This document shows, piece by piece, positions 13,001-25,800 of a DNA stretch of 64,000 nucleotides. The notes below the pieces were generated by a model that was not told the DNA's origin, did not search any database, and saw nothing but the letters and a program-made list of their open reading frames with translations. Each line of letters opens with the position of its first letter. Position 1 is the first letter of the stretch. The translations under genes and the position numbers were made by a program. This DNA comes from Colletes latitarsis. Lineage: Eukaryota > Arthropoda > Insecta > Hymenoptera > Colletidae. The stretch spans positions 15,555,501 through 15,619,500 of the forward strand of contig NC_135140.1 in the NCBI RefSeq assembly GCF_051014445.1, written 5' to 3'.

Positions 13001-16000
13001 TGCAAGACTGGAAAGATGGCACCTGAGAAAATTGACGAATATAAACCCTTATCTGCAAACCTAGACTAACATAAACGTTGTTGTTATTGATCGAACAGTG
13101 CTACAAAGAGAATAACTGTAGCAAGTGTCAACTTTTCAGCTTTGCACAGTACATGTACAACAAAGCCTCTTCCAAGAGACTCTTACAAACAAAATCGTTT
13201 TTGGACTGTAAAAATTAATATGTGGAAATGTTTGATGACAAATCTGGAGTTGAGAATACCAAATCCAACATGGCTGACCCAATCTAAGGAACTGTATAAG
13301 TACCATTGAATATTTATTTCACCCTCCCTTCGAGAAAAAAAAACACCAGGACCCAGGACGTTAAATATTACTGTCACTCTTATTTTTGTCGTGAATATAC
13401 GCCCAACGCCTTCTTACACCGACAGTAGGAAGCAAGTACATACATTAGGAAAAGAAAGAACGCGACAGACGTTGTCAGCAGGACGTGTCGTTCAATAAAA
13501 GGATCTGAAAGCTCTGGGAAGCATTAAACAGACGTGTACATTGTACGTCGAGTTTAGCTTTCGTGTGGGCGCATAAAAAGGCGAATTCTTTTCGTAACGA
13601 CACGTCCCGTCGTATATCGGAAGGATTTTTACGGGCACAACGACCTGTCCAGACCTAACCTGCTATACGTGGCGCGTTCGAACGATAACGTTCGCGCTAC
13701 CGTTTCGTCTTATCGGTTTCACGGTTGGCGCGTGGTACCGTTTCATCCACATTTGCATAGAGCCTCGTGCGGTCGCTATCAAGGACCATTCGAGTAATAA
13801 GTTTCGCGAGACTTTCGGAATAAATCTCTACACTTTTCGTTTCGACCACGGACCCATCGCGATATCGCGAGGATAGCCAAAGTCAACGATCGAGCGGACT
13901 GTCGAACGCAAAAACGAACAATTTTCACTATATTTATATTTTCGTAAAATTCGAAATTTAAAAATTTAATTCAAAAGCAATTTAATTAGGAATTACTATC
14001 TTTTGTTTCGGAGGAGTTAATAAAAATAAGGAACCCCGAAATATTCTGATTATTCGAACGCAATTGCGCTGGGTCAAAAAAGAAATTTTGAATTGCATTT
14101 ATAGCATCGCGTGTTTGCAAATTAATTATTCGGTATAGGAATAATTTGTCATTAAAGAAAAGATGTTTAAGTTCGAACGATGAATATTGAACAAAAATTT
14201 TGTTTCTCCGTTACACCTCGCCGCAGACGAATAATTTATGTAGTAGGGACACGCAGGATGATGGCATTCAGATTACTCGCAGTAGCTGCGGCCAATTGAC
14301 AGCGCGAGTGATGAAAAACACGCGACCTCAAACATATATTGCCCTTTGTCCATTCCCATTTGGAATTCTTAAGAGTGCACGCTTCTCCTCTGCATTCGTT
14401 TTTTCGCCTTAAAGGCGAGAACACCAGACAACAATAAGATGAAGAGTGCTCGGTCGATTAAAGTGGCGGTGAAGACGATAAAAATACCAAGTACCTAGCA
14501 ATTACATCTGCAGGTAAGCAAGTGAGTAGTAATGGCTACGAACCATCCAGAGAAAATGATCTTTCTTCCATATTTTAACAAATCTATCACAATTCCCTAC
14601 CAACTTCTACACCATGAATATTTCCCATGTCTCGAATTTGAAAAGTTCCCATTGAAATGGAATTGGAAAAAAACAATACGAAGTGATTGAAAAATTAACA
14701 AAAATAGTACTGATCGAGTAGGGATCATTCAATTTGCGTGTCCTCAATGATTATACATCCTAAAGTCATTTTTTCTCGAGAAAACATCAATATTCAAGCC
14801 ATTCTTCCACCAACGCGACGCAGCGCCATCTACAAGCACGGATTAAGTTCCAGTTGCTTCGACGCTTGTTTTTCTCAATTACATCGTCGTAAAATTTCTA
14901 CTTCTTTTTCACTATTACATATTTCAGACATAAAACGTATAAACTAATTAACTATTATATCTATTAATATAACCAAAATTTTCTTTCCCCCTACGTTCAG
15001 AACTAAATCACCGAGTATCTAAAACAGAATATATGTTTCCTGGAACTTGTTTATTTGTTCGTGCTGGTTCCATTAACGAGTCGAACTTGCATTTAGAGTT
15101 CCAAGGCGTGTTGTATATTAAAACTCGCTATTATAATTTTAACTCGAATAAGAAGTAGCTCGTACACGTTTCTATCGCTAGATACGCCATGACAGCTTTG
15201 TGGGTACGCAAAGCCGAGACGCTTGGCTTTTGCGGCTACTAATGGAAGATGTTCTCTGAAAAAAGGAGGGTTTCGCGCAACACCTGCTCCATCTTCCACT
15301 TCAATCGCTTTGCTTAATTGGTTCGATGTTGGGCGAAGAGTTCTTAGAATTTTAATAAAGTTTTGCAGACAACCGTGATCCTTGATATTTAAGTAACTTT
15401 ATCGTGGATCAATTAAAAGCAATAAGACAATAATTTTACTTCGGATTCTCGCTCACGAATACCAGCGAAACTTAAATATTCAAAAGAACCTTTCCGAGTG
15501 GAAGGAAATGGCGTCAAGGGAAGATAACAAATCATTGAAAACTCTGATAATATTTAAAAGACAGCAAACTGTAATTTCTCACACGAATTTCGATGGAAAT
15601 TTGACTTTTTCGGAAGACAGAACTATGCATAATTAGAAACTGAAAGTTTGTAGTGCAACATCAAAAGACAGAGTACCATTTCTGTGACGTTTTCGAATCG
15701 AGATACACGCGGTGTAGACAATTTTTCAACCTTTAAACGCGTTGGATCCCCTTGCTGTCCCATAATTTGTCTCCCTTTCGACATTTTACGGTCTTTTTTG
15801 TCGAAATCTGAGAAGAGAAATCGATATGACCTCGCGCCAAGTCCAATTAAATGGACGAGGTTCTCGGTAAGAAGCCGATGACCGCTGCAGGGATGGGATT
15901 CCCAGTACAGCAGGGTTAACCTTAGAAACGAATTCCTACTGTTCGACCACGGTCCCTCCTTACGTTCGCCTAATCGGAGGGAATAACCATACAATTTCTC

Positions 16001-17704
16001 TCAGGTAGCCGGAAAATAAACTGGTAATGGCAGCAACGACTTACGAGAACCTTTCGGCCATTGCGTTTAGTTATTACTCTAAATCTCGACGCTTACTAAC
16101 ATTACTATATCGCCATTAGGGATAATAACAAAAAAAGGCTCCAAAGTGAAACACTGATTTTTTAAAAAATTGAAATTAACGACGCTTTCGGGAACCATCA
16201 ATTTTTTATGAGATATTCAATATTGAACTTGTTTATGTTAGACAAACTAATAAATCTCGAAACTTTATTTCTATTTAGAATTTCTAGAGTGAGACTGGAA
16301 TGCTCGACATCTCGATTTCTCCTTCTCGTTTCGGTTCTAGATCCGTCATTTTGAGAACGATCACCGTACGAAAACAGTCGAATTTATCGCGAACGAAGAA
16401 CGATGGATCATCATCGTCATCGTATTCATGCGAGAACGGATCGTGAGGTGCGCGAAGGTGCGGTCAGCGGTTTAACGTGACACTAATGAGCAGAACGGCC
16501 AGTCCCGCTGTAATTGGTTAGTTAGCACATTTATTTCATATGAAACGCCGAGTGAAAAATGCGAAGCGCGTGCGTCCTAATTGGCGACCGTGCCATTCTC
16601 GGTGTGAATCGTGAATCGATCGATCCGCACGATATCGAACCGTTGCCTCGCTGGTGACCGAATAACGTTGCCCTTAACCTTTTCAGACGTGCAATACATT
16701 GTACTGTACGTAGAATTTAAGATTAGTTTTCAGTAAGAAATAATTCATTTTTTTAAATGAAGAAACCGACCCCCCCAAAAAAGCTCAAACATTCTTGCAA
16801 ACTGTTACACGTTTTAGTTCGTGAATTGTAATTTTGTATTCCGTCGATAAAAATTGTTCTGTTTACCAACAATTGTACAGAAAGACACGGATAACAACAG
16901 GAAATGACTCTCTCCATAGCATGACTGATTATTTCAATTACTGCCAACTTTCTCTGTAAACGAAAGTCATGTCAGTCTTATTTTTGCTCGAGTAGCTCAT
17001 GGTGAAAAGTTGATTAATAACTCGTAGATTAATTTAGAGATTTAATGGCAGGTAGACTTTCTAGACAGTATGTTGATAAACATACGGTTGTTTTTCACCT
17101 GGCCGTGATAGAATTTATTGATCTAGGTAGATCGTTTTCCGCAACGAACTAAATCATAAACCCAAAGCCAGTATTAATACCTGTCTCTGGCTAACGTTCT
17201 TATTAACGGTACACGAAGATCTTATCTGCAACGAATCACTGGAATTTCAATCTCTATTTTCATTGGTCTCGTCAAAAATTACAATCAGAATTGCAATTCT
17301 AAATGATCTACAATAACTAAAAAGAATATTCGTGTTTACGAAAGTAAAAATATAAATTAAAAATGTAAAGTTGGTTACTAAAGTAGTGTAATACTCGTAC
17401 AAGAATAAGACGAGCTAGAGCATGATCCCCGAGTACTATAAGAACGTAAGATCAAGTATAAGACGCGTTCATGGATAAAAACTATGTACAACATGGCAAA
17501 TGTGTAAAACCATTTACAGAGTTTTATCGTGAAAAACAAACATTCCACGGTCTGTATGTCTGTGAACGTTTAAGGAAGTTCCTCTTTTTCTAAATGCGGA
17601 GAAACGCGTGATGAGAGGGTAACATTGAATACTGTTGGTAAACGCGAGAGAAATTGAATCAAATCATAAGTCGTAAAGAGCAGTAAAGTTCATAGCCTCT
17701 GTTT

Positions 17705-17905
17705 AACCTGCTAAAACTACGTATTGGAATGTTTCTAATACTCCCAATAATTCTAGTCCTCGCGAAACTCTTGAGTAATGCACTGCTACAAATTTTACTG
17801 CTTCTAATACTTCCAGTTCTTCCAACACTCACAAACCTCCTAATGCTTTTAGCTCTCATACTTCTTCCAACACTTCTAACTTTCGTAACACTCCTGGTAT
17901 TCTAT
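17705..17905. repeat. Degenerate short tandem repeat rich in CTTCTAACAC
   Basis: Imperfect repeats of a 12-15 bp unit like CTTCTAATACTTCCA run across about 200 bp. The plus strand therefore reads as a leucine-rich open frame with no real protein character. It is best explained as a decayed minisatellite, not a membrane protein. Confidence 0.6.
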
Positions 17906-18056
17906 TTCCAGTACTCAAAATACTCTTGGAACACATTTTTAATACCTTTAATACATCTAGAGCTACATTGTCATTTTCATGTCACTCACAACATTAACAA
18001 CAGGTTAGAGAAATTAATACACGAGGCAGTGAGACAGATATTAGATTTTCGTTAAA

Positions 18057-18483
18057 GAATTTTTTTCTCGAAAATACGTAGGATTTCGGGGGTATGTCTA
18101 TTGACCAAAAATGCTCATAATTGACCCCTGCAACTAAATATAATTTTTTTACAACGATTTGAAATGTTTTAATTTTGTTGAAAAATTTCACACCTACTCG
18201 AATTTTTTTCTCGAAAGTGGATAGGATTTCGGAGGTATATCTACTGACCAAAAATTATTGTAATTGACCCCTGCAGCCAAAAATATTTTTTTTAGAACGA
18301 TTTGAAATTTTTTTTTTCGTCGAAAAATTTAGGCACCTACTCGATTTTTTTTCTCGAAATTGAGTAGGATTTCGGGGGTATGTCTGTTGACCAAAAATGA
18401 TTGTCATTGACCCCAGAATCTAGAAATAATTTTTTTAGAACGATTTGAAATATTTTTTTTTCGTCGAAAAAATTAGGCACCTA
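18057..18483. repeat. Tandem array, about 143-bp unit, three copies
   Basis: Each unit starts with GA(A)TTTTTTTCTCGAAA and continues with GTAGGATTTCGGGGGTAT, TTGACCAAAAAT, ATTGACCCCTG and AACGATTTGAAAT. Each ends near CACCTACTCGA. Starts are near 18,057, 18,200 and 18,342. The same unit occurs twice inside the element at 42.16-42.67 kb and, truncated and inverted, at 31.2-31.35 kb. The array is therefore the internal part of a dispersed family, here without its terminal inverted repeats. Confidence 0.85.
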
Positions 18484-19191
18484 CCCCCTGTCGATTTTTC
18501 TTAGTAAATTCGTTTTTCATTTGTAATAAATTTATTTGACGCTCTACAGATATGTTGTCTAATACTTTTTTGTAGGTACCCACGGGCTCTACTCTAGAAA
18601 AAAATTTCATTGAAATATATTCACTATTGTAAGAGTTATGGCTGTTTGAAAATTTGACCACTTTTATAGGGTTTTTCAAACTTTTCGAGGTTAAAGAACA
18701 ATTTTTCAAATATTTTTACAATTTCTACATATTCTACACTAAAATACGCGTCGTTTGCTTTTTTAAACGTTAAAATCGTCCAATCCGTTCAGGAGTTATG
18801 GTGTTTTAAAGATACGCATGAAATTTCGGGGAACGATTTCTGACCTGAAATTAGATTTTACATAAGAGACCTGGAACAATGTTTGAAAACGATTATTTTC
18901 TCTGTAGATCAAAATTTCACGTTACACGAAGCACCGGAACTAGCATCGTTACTATCTCGGGGACATAATTTATGGTCGAAAAGATTGATTTCGTTCGCAT
19001 TCTGAACGTCGCTCAGAGCCATTCTTTGCGACTGCTCGCGGTGCACCTGTACCGCTCGCGGCTGAAGAGACAAACGCGTGAAATAATTGTTGCACTCTAT
19101 TACGATTCCTCGTCCCTGACCTTGGGCCCCGTAAAAGTCCTTAATCGCGCATTCTGCATCTTCATACCACTTTCCATCGTCCCTTGCGCCG

Positions 19192-19228
19192 ATTCTCTCC
19201 CTCCCCCCTCCCTCCCCCCTCCCCCCAC
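19192..19228 (-). other. C-rich tract; G-quadruplex potential on minus strand
   Basis: A run of C-triplets to C-sextuplets separated by single T residues lies here. The minus strand therefore carries at least five G runs of three or more with one-base A spacers. This fits the usual G-quadruplex pattern, and the plus strand could form an i-motif. Function is unknown. Confidence 0.75.
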
Positions 19229-21957
19229 CACCATCACTCGATCGCGGCCAGGCGTCCAAGCGAGCTTTGTCTTCAGAGAGAAACACCGATGCCGCCACAC
19301 CCTGGCTCACCGGGTAATAATAATTGTTTGCGCGCTTACATCTAAAATGGCGTCCTTGTCCTTGCAAGGCTGCGCTCGCGCCGCGGCGGCTACGCTTCTT
19401 TCCGACGATCCGGCAGCCAGCACACCGTGGGAAGATCGTCGTTGCGCGATCTCGATGGACCCACCGGCTCGCCTTGACTGATCCTTTCCACAGATTAGTA
19501 CGCTATCTCGCGTACCTACTAAACGCGACCGCGGTAAATATAGAATTAAATGGACCGAGACATCGCTACCGACGGTATTAATAAACTCGACGTTTCACGT
19601 ATCCTTGCTTACGCGTGCAGCGACCTTCCATCCGTTTCTAGGATCAACAGATTCCCCGGAATCCAGAATTCGGTCTCGTTCGGTCGCACAAACGTTACAA
19701 CTACTATCGGAATCGAACTACTGAACCGAATCTCCGGTATTAGGTGGCCATTTTGTTTTCTGGCAATTGGAATCTACGTAACCTAAACTTTGTCGTAGTA
19801 TTTACTCTTATAACTTTGTAGAAAATAAGTCCTGTACTGATTAAGTTTCTGTGGAACTTTCTATGACGCCATCTTGCTTTTGAGCAATTGCGAACTGCAT
19901 AACCTATACTTTAGAGTGCGATATCTAACTTGGGATCCGTTGTAGTTTACCATTCTTTGCACTAAACTAATGTCTAATCGTTGCTTGGATGTTAATAGGC
20001 TAAATGGTTTATTAAAATGTATTTTTTAAAAAAATAACACGTACGATGCGACTCCTTTCGAGACACAACAACCACGATAGGGGTCTCAATGGTCCCGATT
20101 TCTTATGCATGCCCAAGGAATCTTGTCCAACAAGCCATAAAGAAATATAACGGTCAAATAAATGCTACTATAATGCATTGCGAAGCTACGGGAGCCCAGC
20201 GACTTTGTACTCATAAATGTTTATCAAGATGAGCTGTGCTGGTTTTGCCTGGCCCATTAGCAGCGCCGTTTCGATGCTTTGAATATCGCGATGGCCTGCC
20301 GGGCAACGTAATTTTCTAGAAGAACGAACCGTTCGAACGAACTTTTCTATAAAAATATTCTAAAAATCACGAGTACAAGTAATTCAAAAACTGTACCCGA
20401 AGCGTCTCGCGTTTCTCGATGTGGCAAGAAACTCGATTTCCACGTCGTTGTTACGCGCCATGACACACGCAATCAACGAACAAAAGAGTGTGATTCTCGT
20501 AAAAAAAAAAAAAGCGTCGCGAAAGAATCGTGCGAACTCGTATCACTCCCAACTATGACGCAATCGAGAACGCCCGTTGTTCTCGCGGGGATCTGTTCGA
20601 CAATGAAACTCAAGGTCGTTCCACTTTCCAAGCTTCCCAGGAACCATTGTCGTTCCTTCGTGATTTTTATTATCTGGTAGCGTGCATCGCGAATTGAAAA
20701 TAGGAGGATAGCGAATAAAACGATACAATTAAATATACATTTAGCAAAATGGGCCATGTACCATTTCCCTTTAGTGTCGGAGATAACTGTATAAGGGAAG
20801 GCAACGCGAGGACGGGTTTCACAGGCGCCATAAAGTTTTACTTTGGATCATCTTTTATAAGGATCCTGTTTCTCTTTGTGCATTTGTTGGCGGAGGCTAC
20901 TTTTTAAGGCGTTACAGCCGTATCATTAAAAATTCAGGGTATTGAATTATCCCTGGGCGCTGGGAATATTCAAAAATATATATAAGACTTTTAAAAAATA
21001 AAAAATTTCTTTACCAAATAGTATCTGTGCTATAAATAAATATTCTAGTCTAGGCAGGATAAGTACCCTTGCAATTATTGTTTTACAGCAGTTGCTATGT
21101 GATTAGCACAACCAACTGCATCATTTGTCTAATACTCTATGATTTTAGAAGACTGGTGAGAGGTTGGTAATTGGTTACGATAATTTACTAAGAATCTTCT
21201 CTTTCGATTCGAGTAAAATCTCCTTTTGTTTGGCGTGTCGAGCAATGCAAAAACCGCGACTACTCGACTCCAACCACGCATGCAATTCTCCGGCTAATTC
21301 GCCGGTAGCGAACAGTATCAGCGTTCTTGTACGCTGTCAAACTATTGATACTCGTAACCGGAGACGCGTACACGCAGCAACTTCACTTACCACACCCGAT
21401 TACGTTTCCAGAGAAACTATTAAGGGCGGTTCGCCGCTGTCGGAGACTGAACAGCTCCCCGAACACAATGGAACCTGTATTGAATAAGCCCACTTCTCGT
21501 AGGTCGGCCGCGCATAGGCGCGTATTCTGTTAGCCTGTACTCCAGGCAAAGTTCGCCAAGCGATGCTGGTAGTACGGCCACTGACAGTGGTACGTGTAGT
21601 GGAGGCGGCTCGATGCAAGTTGCGAGCGTGTTAGTGTCAGCGGGCCTCTTACGCTCCGCTCAGTCACGCTGGGCTCAGTGACTTCGCGTCCGCCGGTTCG
21701 ATCGGTTCTTCCCCGGAGTCTGCACAGCGCCTCCGCGACGACTGTGACCCGTGCATCGAAAAAATTCTTTGGTAAACCTCGCCTCCTCCACCTGGGCCTT
21801 CGACGGATCGGGTACTCCTGCGGAAAAGAGAAAATTTTTTTAGTCATAGTCCTGGTGACCGATCCTAACATCGGTTAGGATGTTGCACGTGCCTCGTGGG
21901 CCACTGCAGCTTCAGACTCCTTGAGATTCGAACGTTCTGGCATCCAGGACTACCGGA

Positions 21958-22032
21958 ATGCAGTCGAGACCCAGGAGTCTGAAGGTTGGCGGTTACGTGC
22001 CCCTTCGAGAGTTCTTGGATACGAGGAGATAA
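21958..22032 (+). CDS. Small upstream ORF (24 codons) repeating the CABIT protein N-terminal peptide
   Basis: An ATG at 21,958 opens a 24-codon frame ending in TAA. Its residues 14-20 read PLREFLD, identical to residues 42-48 of the downstream CABIT protein. At DNA level, 21,991-22,021 matches 22,975-23,005 with a run of 17 identical bases (TGCCCCTTCGAGAGTTC) and good flanks. This implies an internal duplication of the gene start. It may be a translated upstream ORF if the 5' untranslated region reaches this far, a relic of an alternative first exon, or dead sequence. No splice donor that would join it in frame to the CABIT exons is evident. The similarity is seen directly; translation is inference. 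Confidence 0.35.
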   Translation: MQSRPRSLKVGGYVPLREFLDTRR

Positions 22033-22860
22033 AACCCAGCTACATTAAATCATAAACGCCACGGGAATCGAACCGCGGGGCACCTCTTTCCCGTAGAGAG
22101 AAGGAACAGTTGGACGAACCAGCGGATCGGGTGCCATACGACGATCCGTCTTTCCGCGGAATCTTTAATTACCCCGTGGTTCCATCGTCGAAATCGCGAC
22201 GCAATCGACCGAGTCAGCTGCTCGGGGAGAATGACGCAACGGTTGTTTCTCCCTGGAATCTTCGCGCGAGAGGAAAAGATGATCGTTCGACGCGACCGGT
22301 GCAACGTCCACGGCGGACAGTTCGCGAAGGACACCAAGGCGTTCAAGAAAAGAGTCGACGCGGTGCTAAGGATTCGTAACGCCAGAGATTGAACGACCCC
22401 GATCCATGTTTCGCAAGGACGCTCGGTCGTACCGTGATCCTTGGTCTCACTGCGTGCTGTTGCCCGCGGTAACAGTCAGTGTACAGTGAATGAACCCTAG
22501 GATTGCACGATCCTTTTCAGGTGGAATCGTGATAGTTCGTATTCTACGACCGCTGAGTGGAAAGTGACAACCACGGCCAGACACCGGCAGTGACACGATC
22601 GAGGAAAGTGTTCCGAGCTAATTGCCGAGTTCCCGTCCCGGATAAAAGAAAAGAAAAAGTGTTTGTTCCAAGTATACGCGAGATCCGTTCCTGTGAGGTT
22701 GAACGTGTCGTTCCGATAAGTCTTCCTGTGCGGTACCAGAAGGTTTCTCCGTGTAGCTGGTCCCTAGACTCTGTCTAGGTTTAACGATGCGCGATAGTGC
22801 CAGGGGACAGGTCTCGTTTCCGATCTGGCCGTAGAACGCGCGATCAAAGTGCGCAGAACA

Positions 22861-25800
22861 ATGTCGTCGCACGGTGAGTTCTCGACGATGTCCAGCGAAG
22901 AGGTGCCCTCGCTGCCAAAGTCCCTGCCGAGTTCCAGGGAGGCGACAGCCGAGGGTAGTTCCAGTTCCAGCGGCAGTTACATGCCCCTTCGAGAGTTCCT
23001 CGATCGATTCTCGTTGCCCAGAGTGGTCAGGCTCGAAGGCACTAGTGGCAGACCGGTGTTGCTCTATAAGCAGCAACAGAAATCGCTACGAGTCACTGCT
23101 ACCTTATTGATACATCGGTATAGGCACGACGTCAAGGTGGGACCGGAAATAGTCATCCCAGAGGGTTATCCGGGTAAGTCGCGAGTAAATTCCTTGAATA
23201 AAACTGCCTTGAGCATCTGTAGAGTTGATCGTTTCGGAGAAAAATTCTTTTCCAATTTCTGTGGAACGATGACGCAAGTTTTGGAGAACCACTTGCGAGG
23301 TATTGACTCTTGATCGTCTCGGGGAGTCCATTTTGATCCAAATCTGAATTTTATTACTTCATATTCCAGGACAAGGTTTCCAATTGAACTTGTGCACTCT
23401 TTTTTTAGTATTTTCTGTCGTTTTTAAAACTCACTTGTTATTTATTAAAAACTAGCATCGCACGACGCTGAAATGACCTGGGAAATGAACCTAGTTTTTC
23501 TTATTAAAATGGCTATCTAAATATGGCTGTATTCTATTATTCTATAATTTTTTTTATATCGAAGCATATATAATTTACTTCTCCCTTTCCCTTTTTAACC
23601 TCGAGTTGCAAGTTAAATGAGAATAGCATGAATATTCGCACTATAAATCTCATAAATCTAATATTCTGCACCTCAAAGCAATATGTATGCTTTCACCATG
23701 TAATTTCTTCAATTCAACACGCTAAGAGTGAGAAGGATTATGCTCGCCGTGCTTAATTAATTCTCCAGAGAACTCGTTTAAATAGTATGCCCAGGACAAT
23801 TCTACGATCCACCATATTCGAATCTGAAGCATATTAGTGACCGTATACCTTCTATGTCTGGAGTATATAATCTGGTGAACACATAGGGTAGAAATAGGCA
23901 AAATTTTATCCAAAAAATAAAAATTTACTCGATCGTAACATCATTTACAAAAAGCAAATTCCAACAGCTTCAAAAATTTTCTTATATTCTTGTTTTAAAC
24001 ATGGAAAACTATTTCGAGAGCATTAAGTTTACTAACAAAAACATAACAAATAGGCTCTACGTTTCCCGAAAGAAAAAAGAATATAAATTACTACTAGTTT
24101 GATTATGCATTTTAACCATGACTTCATAAATTATATAAGCGAGAAAGATTACGTTCGTTATATTTAATTAATTCTCCTGAGAACTTGTTTATATAGTCTG
24201 CCCAGGATAGTTCTACCTACCGTGCTCAGACCTAGATCATGTTAATGACTATACACCTCCTATTCTTAGTATCTGTAACCTCCTGTTCATTGTAAAATAT
24301 TTAATTCTATAAATGAAAATTTTATTCTCACTTAACGAGTAACGGATTAGGATTAACCGTTATATTTTATTTGTACGAAATTTCTATTCAAATTTGAGAA
24401 ATTAAATATTTCTTAAAATACGATATAAAAGAAAATAATCATCTGGTATTCGACAAATTTTACATATATCGAAACATACGAATAAAAGTCGCAAATAATA
24501 CGCTTCTACTTTTATTTAACCCCTTAACGCTCATATTTTTCGGGTTAACTAAGAATGATCAGTTTTTCTTTATAGGGTTTGTTTCTAAAAATGCAGTTTT
24601 TATTAATTACAATGTTGAAAACAAATATTATCATCCCCTAAACTGTTGGATTAAACAAACATCGTTTTTCAAAGCAGTCAGACAAGTTAGGGAGGGGTTA
24701 AGCCCTCCCTAACTTCCTATTCGTCAAACCGCGCGGAATCTTCTTCCCAATTTTTAGAAGCGATATCGGAGCGCGCGAAACCTGTTCCTAGCCAAATAGT
24801 TGAAAAAAATACATAGGAAAAAAAGGGGAGGAGGGTTGGTTATAGTTGACAGTGAACCATAATCGCCGACAACCAGCGGTTAGCTTTTAATGGGCCCGGT
24901 ATCCGGTAGACATTTTCAGAAAAACGTAAATTATGTCCAGCAAAGCAAACGGGAACGGTTGTGATAACCAGCTTAGATCACTGAAACTGGTTATACAGTG
25001 CACTCCGCGAAAGAGTCGGGGGCCTCATGGTGGACGCTAATGCTCCGCCGGCGAGAACTCGGTTGCACTATCGGGGCCCCCGTCCCTTTCCTTTTGAATC
25101 GTAAACCACTTTGTAGGGCAATAAGTTGCAAAACTGGCCCTGACCACGGTCGCCGTCGACCTCTTCCAGACGATATCTTCGCGCGAACCCTTTATATTGG
25201 TTTTCTGACATCTGAAACGGAAATTACGAGGCAATAAAATGGGGTAATGCGGACCTATTAGTTCGAATGGGCGAGAGTAAAGCAGAGAAAGTTTAAGACC
25301 GCGATGGCTGTTCGTCTGACCAGCAGTTCCATAACGATGTCCGATTTCTGAAAAAGATGACCGGGCGCAGGGGCCCCGATTTACTAACGTTCGAACACGA
25401 ACAAGCTCGAACGCGGCCTTTCCGACTTCGATAATGTCAGGACTAATGCACCGACGTCGTCTATTAACTCTTTAAAACGCTAATTTTTAGAATAAAATAC
25501 CCCCACGTTGCAGAACCATTTTCTAGTTATTTTTATTTTTCACTATTGCCTACAGAGTTAAGGTTGGACTGCCAGTAACTTTAAACATTTTCTTTTGCAA
25601 ACAAAAATAATTTAAAATGTACTGTATACATTTTAACTGAAATGAGGCATTTGTTTGACAAAATGGCCACCCACATAAAGAGTTACAGAATCGTTTACTT
25701 CTTCCAGTAATAAATTTTGTTTCGCACGATAAAGGATCTACTTAATATGTGTGAAAGATTTGAAGATTCATCGATCCATTCTTTAGATATCATGGCAGCC

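Larger units (their letters stand above)
1..21957. other. Gene-poor, CpG-rich stretch with repeats
   Basis: I find no exon chain here that I can support. Open frames reach 169 codons, but they have no recognisable domain, lack convincing splice partners and often overlap frames on the other strand. The sequence is CpG-rich and moderately AT-rich. It carries the repeats listed separately: the element near 976-1684 and duplications near 4.1, 5.2, 9.5, 17.7 and 18.1 kb. It is probably intergenic, or contains upstream untranslated exons of the CABIT gene or an intron of a gene lying to the left. Transcript data would be needed to tell these apart. Confidence 0.5.

Noticed and set aside
15623..15994. 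123-codon minus-strand frame
   Set aside because: Begins without a clear ATG context, overlapped by a plus-strand frame, with no recognisable motif.
17729..18055. Leucine-rich plus-strand frame resembling a membrane protein
   Set aside because: Explained by translation of a CTTCTAACAC-type tandem repeat.
18972..19481. 169-codon plus-strand frame and a 152-codon minus frame over the same stretch
   Set aside because: Both run through the C-rich tract and overlap each other; proline/serine and glycine/arginine runs are compositional. No homology recognised.
22061..22075. GGTTCGATTCCCG on the minus strand, like a tRNA T-arm
   Set aside because: The flanking five bases do not form a T-stem and no acceptor, D or anticodon arm could be placed around it.
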